This document shows, piece by piece, positions 5,799-7,041 of a DNA stretch of 7,041 nt. Under the pieces are notes generated by a model, which was given only the letters and a program-made list of their open reading frames with translations, had not been told where the DNA came from and searched no databases. Both the position numbers and the translations under genes were made by a program. The stretch covers positions 1 through 7,041 of the forward strand of contig DAOWIP010000514.1 of NCBI GenBank assembly GCA_030640865.1. The letters are read 5' to 3'. The stretch comes from Sedimentisphaerales bacterium. GTDB taxonomy: Bacteria; Planctomycetota; Phycisphaerae; Sedimentisphaerales; SM23-30. Positions within the stretch are counted from its first letter, which is position 1. Every line of letters begins with the position of its first letter.

Positions 5799-5828
5799 GA
5801 GTATTTTTTCTCGCCTTGGCGATTGTCA
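5799..5828 (-). repeat. dispersed 3'-gap repeat, copy 2
   Basis: It holds the same 15-mer GAGTATTTTTTCTCG (5799-5813) and 9-mer CGATTGTCA (5820-5828) as 178-217, here 6 nt apart. It lies 19 bp past the stop of the HEAT-repeat gene. The 9-mer sits in an imperfect inverted repeat, TTGGC-GATT-GTCAA (5816-5829). Next to it, GAAAAA (5793-5798) can pair with the T-run, making a weak hairpin. Confidence 0.6.
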
Positions 5829-5847
5829 ATTAAACATTAAGTATCTA

Positions 5848-6873
5848 TTATTTCAGTAAATTATTTTCATCTGTCCGAACAGCCTTTAGATAGTCGATGG
5901 CTGCGCGGGCGGCGGCTATCCGGAGATACTTATTCCGGGCAGTATCGGCCATCAGGTTGTATAGCAATCTGATGGCCTTATCGGTGCCGACACTTCCGAG
6001 TGCCAGGACAGCAAGGCTGCGGACACGCCGAGTGGTTAGGCTTTCGCCGTCGGGGTCTCTATATTTAAGTGAGTTGCGGACAAAGCGAACCTGTTTGTCC
6101 TCGGCAAGTTTCCCTAACGCCCTGATAGCGGAGAGCTTGACTTCAATCTGTGGGTCATCAGCGAGGACAGTCATCTGGGCAAAGACGTCCCGGCCGCCGA
6201 TGTGCCGGAGGCCGACGATGGCCAGGAGTTTGTCATCGGCATATAGACTACTGGCAAAGACCAGCAGTCTTTTAAGGATTTTCCGGTCTCCGAGACGGGC
6301 CAGGGCTTCGGCGGCCTGCAACTGCACCGCCGGCGACTGGTCGGGCTGGGTGAGCACACGCCATAGTTTGGCACCGCTGTCCTTACGAACGGCGGTACGA
6401 CCGAGTTTGCCTATAAGCATACAGGCCTGTCCGGCAAGCTTTGTGTCCCGGCTGAAGAGGATATTATCGTACCAGTGCGCAAAATGCCGATCGCCAAGCT
6501 TTTCAAGGGCGTATCCGGCGGCCAGTTGCACGGATGGGTTTGGGTCCCGTACCAACCGCTGTAGTATATCACGTGAGGCAAAGTCCCTGACGTCGCCGAC
6601 GGCAACAGCAGCGGCAAAACGAACAGCGGGAATCGGATCGTTTAGACTCCCGCGAATCGCCGGCATAACATTCCGGTCCGGCAGTAAGGCCAACGATTCC
6701 AGAATATGAACCCGCAGGAGAGGGTCGTCCTCGGCAAGCATAGTAAGGAGTGTCCGGCGGGTACGCTGTTGTAATTTTTCGGTCGAAATTCTGCCGGTGG
6801 GCAGGACGCTACAACCGAGGGTGGTTAAAGCAAACAGTACCATCAAAATTGTTAAAGGAAATTTTCTGGCCAT
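5848..6873 (-). CDS. HEAT-repeat lipoprotein
   Basis: This 341-residue protein has an N-terminal signal (ARK then a hydrophobic stretch, 5-19) ending in TLGC with Cys at 21. It fits a lipoprotein signal, though the -3 residue is Thr rather than the usual Leu. From ~40 on, the protein is a series of paired helices of HEAT type, with recurring segments such as AVRFAAAVAVGDV (83-95), SVQLAAGYALEKLGD (114-128), AVQLQAAEALARLGD (182-196) and EVKLSAIRALGKLAED (244-259). Such solenoids are binding scaffolds rather than enzymes; here it would sit at a membrane face in the envelope. The ATG at 6873 is fixed by the signal peptide, and no Shine-Dalgarno is present. A TATAAA at 6900-6895 could be its -10. 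The gene ends in tandem stops TAA TAG. The partner is unknown. Confidence 0.85.
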   Translation of the reverse strand: MARKFPLTILMVLFALTTLGCSVLPTGRISTEKLQQRTRRTLLTMLAEDDPLLRVHILESLALLPDRNVMPAIRGSLNDPIPAVRFAAAVAVGDVRDFASRDILQRLVRDPNPSVQLAAGYALEKLGDRHFAHWYDNILFSRDTKLAGQACMLIGKLGRTAVRKDSGAKLWRVLTQPDQSPAVQLQAAEALARLGDRKILKRLLVFASSLYADDKLLAIVGLRHIGGRDVFAQMTVLADDPQIEVKLSAIRALGKLAEDKQVRFVRNSLKYRDPDGESLTTRRVRSLAVLALGSVGTDKAIRLLYNLMADTARNKYLRIAAARAAIDYLKAVRTDENNLLK

Positions 6874-6919
6874 AATGATTTATGATTTCGTGTGTTTATA
6901 CTTGGCTGCCACCCGCCGA

Positions 6920-6938
6920 CACGGCCGATATGGCCGTG
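6920..6938. repeat. 7-bp hairpin between the partial gene and the HEAT gene
   Basis: CACGGCC and GGCCGTG are perfect arms around a 5-nt loop. An overlapping alternative pairing, TGCCAC (6907-6912) with GTGGCA (6936-6941), shares one arm. No T-run follows on the minus strand, so it is not a standard terminator. It may stabilise the 3' end of the upstream message or act as a binding site ahead of the HEAT gene. Confidence 0.45.
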
Positions 6939-6973
6939 GCACATTTTATCTCATTTTCCGCAACAGGAACTAA

Positions 6974-7041
6974 CTACTTGTCGGAATTATTTTTTTTCTC
7001 GTTGTCGGTGTTGGGCAGGTCTTTGAGGCTTTCCAGGCCGA
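6974..7041 (-). CDS. 3' end of an unknown gene (partial)
   Basis: The last 21 codons run in from the window edge and end in TAG at 6974-6976. The tail, LESLKDLPNTDNEKKNNSDK, is hydrophilic and charged, like a disordered C-terminus. Codon choice resembles the neighbouring genes, and the stop leaves a 100-bp gap before the HEAT-repeat gene. Nothing visible identifies the product. Confidence 0.5.
   Translation of the reverse strand, partial: GLESLKDLPNTDNEKKNNSDK

Noticed and set aside
5897..6709. 270-codon open frame on the plus strand
   Set aside because: It lies fully antisense to the HEAT-repeat gene, is rich in Arg, Ser and Ala, and has no recognisable domain; it is a codon-phase shadow of a clearly real gene.
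6984..7001. Resemblance of the T-run and CTCG near the right edge to the 3'-gap repeat
   Set aside because: The bases are explained as Glu-Lys-Lys-Asn codons of the partial gene, and the second block CGATTGTCA is missing.

Overview
The window reads as bacterial chromosome of moderate GC content with every convincing gene on the minus strand. The mix of genes (a HEAT-repeat lipoprotein, a stand-alone FHA-GAF protein, an O-antigen-ligase-like membrane protein with a TPR tail) and the scarcity of Shine-Dalgarno sequences (only one of five visible starts has a clear one) would fit a planctomycete-like bacterium. That placement is inference from style, because the window holds no rRNA or other marker gene.

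Layout in the direction of transcription (high to low coordinates): the last 21 codons of an unknown gene (7041-6974); a hairpin-bearing gap; a secreted HEAT-repeat lipoprotein (6873-5848); a 119-bp gap with a dispersed repeat and a TATAAT box; a CNNM/CBS transporter-like membrane protein (5728-4691); 13 bp later a small three-helix membrane protein (4677-4300), followed at once by an intrinsic terminator. Next come a strong-looking promoter with a 14-bp palindrome at the expected start point and an FHA-GAF protein (4104-3211). A 402-bp gene-free stretch follows, with two perfect DnaA boxes and one near-perfect box. It is followed by a large O-antigen-ligase/TPR protein (2808-328) that ends in an intrinsic terminator. 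The last 291 bp hold no convincing gene but carry two dispersed repeats and a long inverted repeat.

Functionally this is envelope biology plus one cytoplasmic sensor: glycan polymerisation or ligation, a CBS-gated membrane protein with a small membrane partner, and a surface or periplasmic scaffold. Only the CNNM gene and the small membrane gene look co-transcribed; the other genes appear to have their own promoters or ends.

I did not find a defence system, mobile element or CRISPR array. The most interesting material is non-coding: the DnaA-box cluster, two repeat families found only in 3' gaps, the palindromic promoter of the FHA-GAF gene, and TATAAT boxes 9-11 bp ahead of two start codons that suggest nearly leaderless messages.
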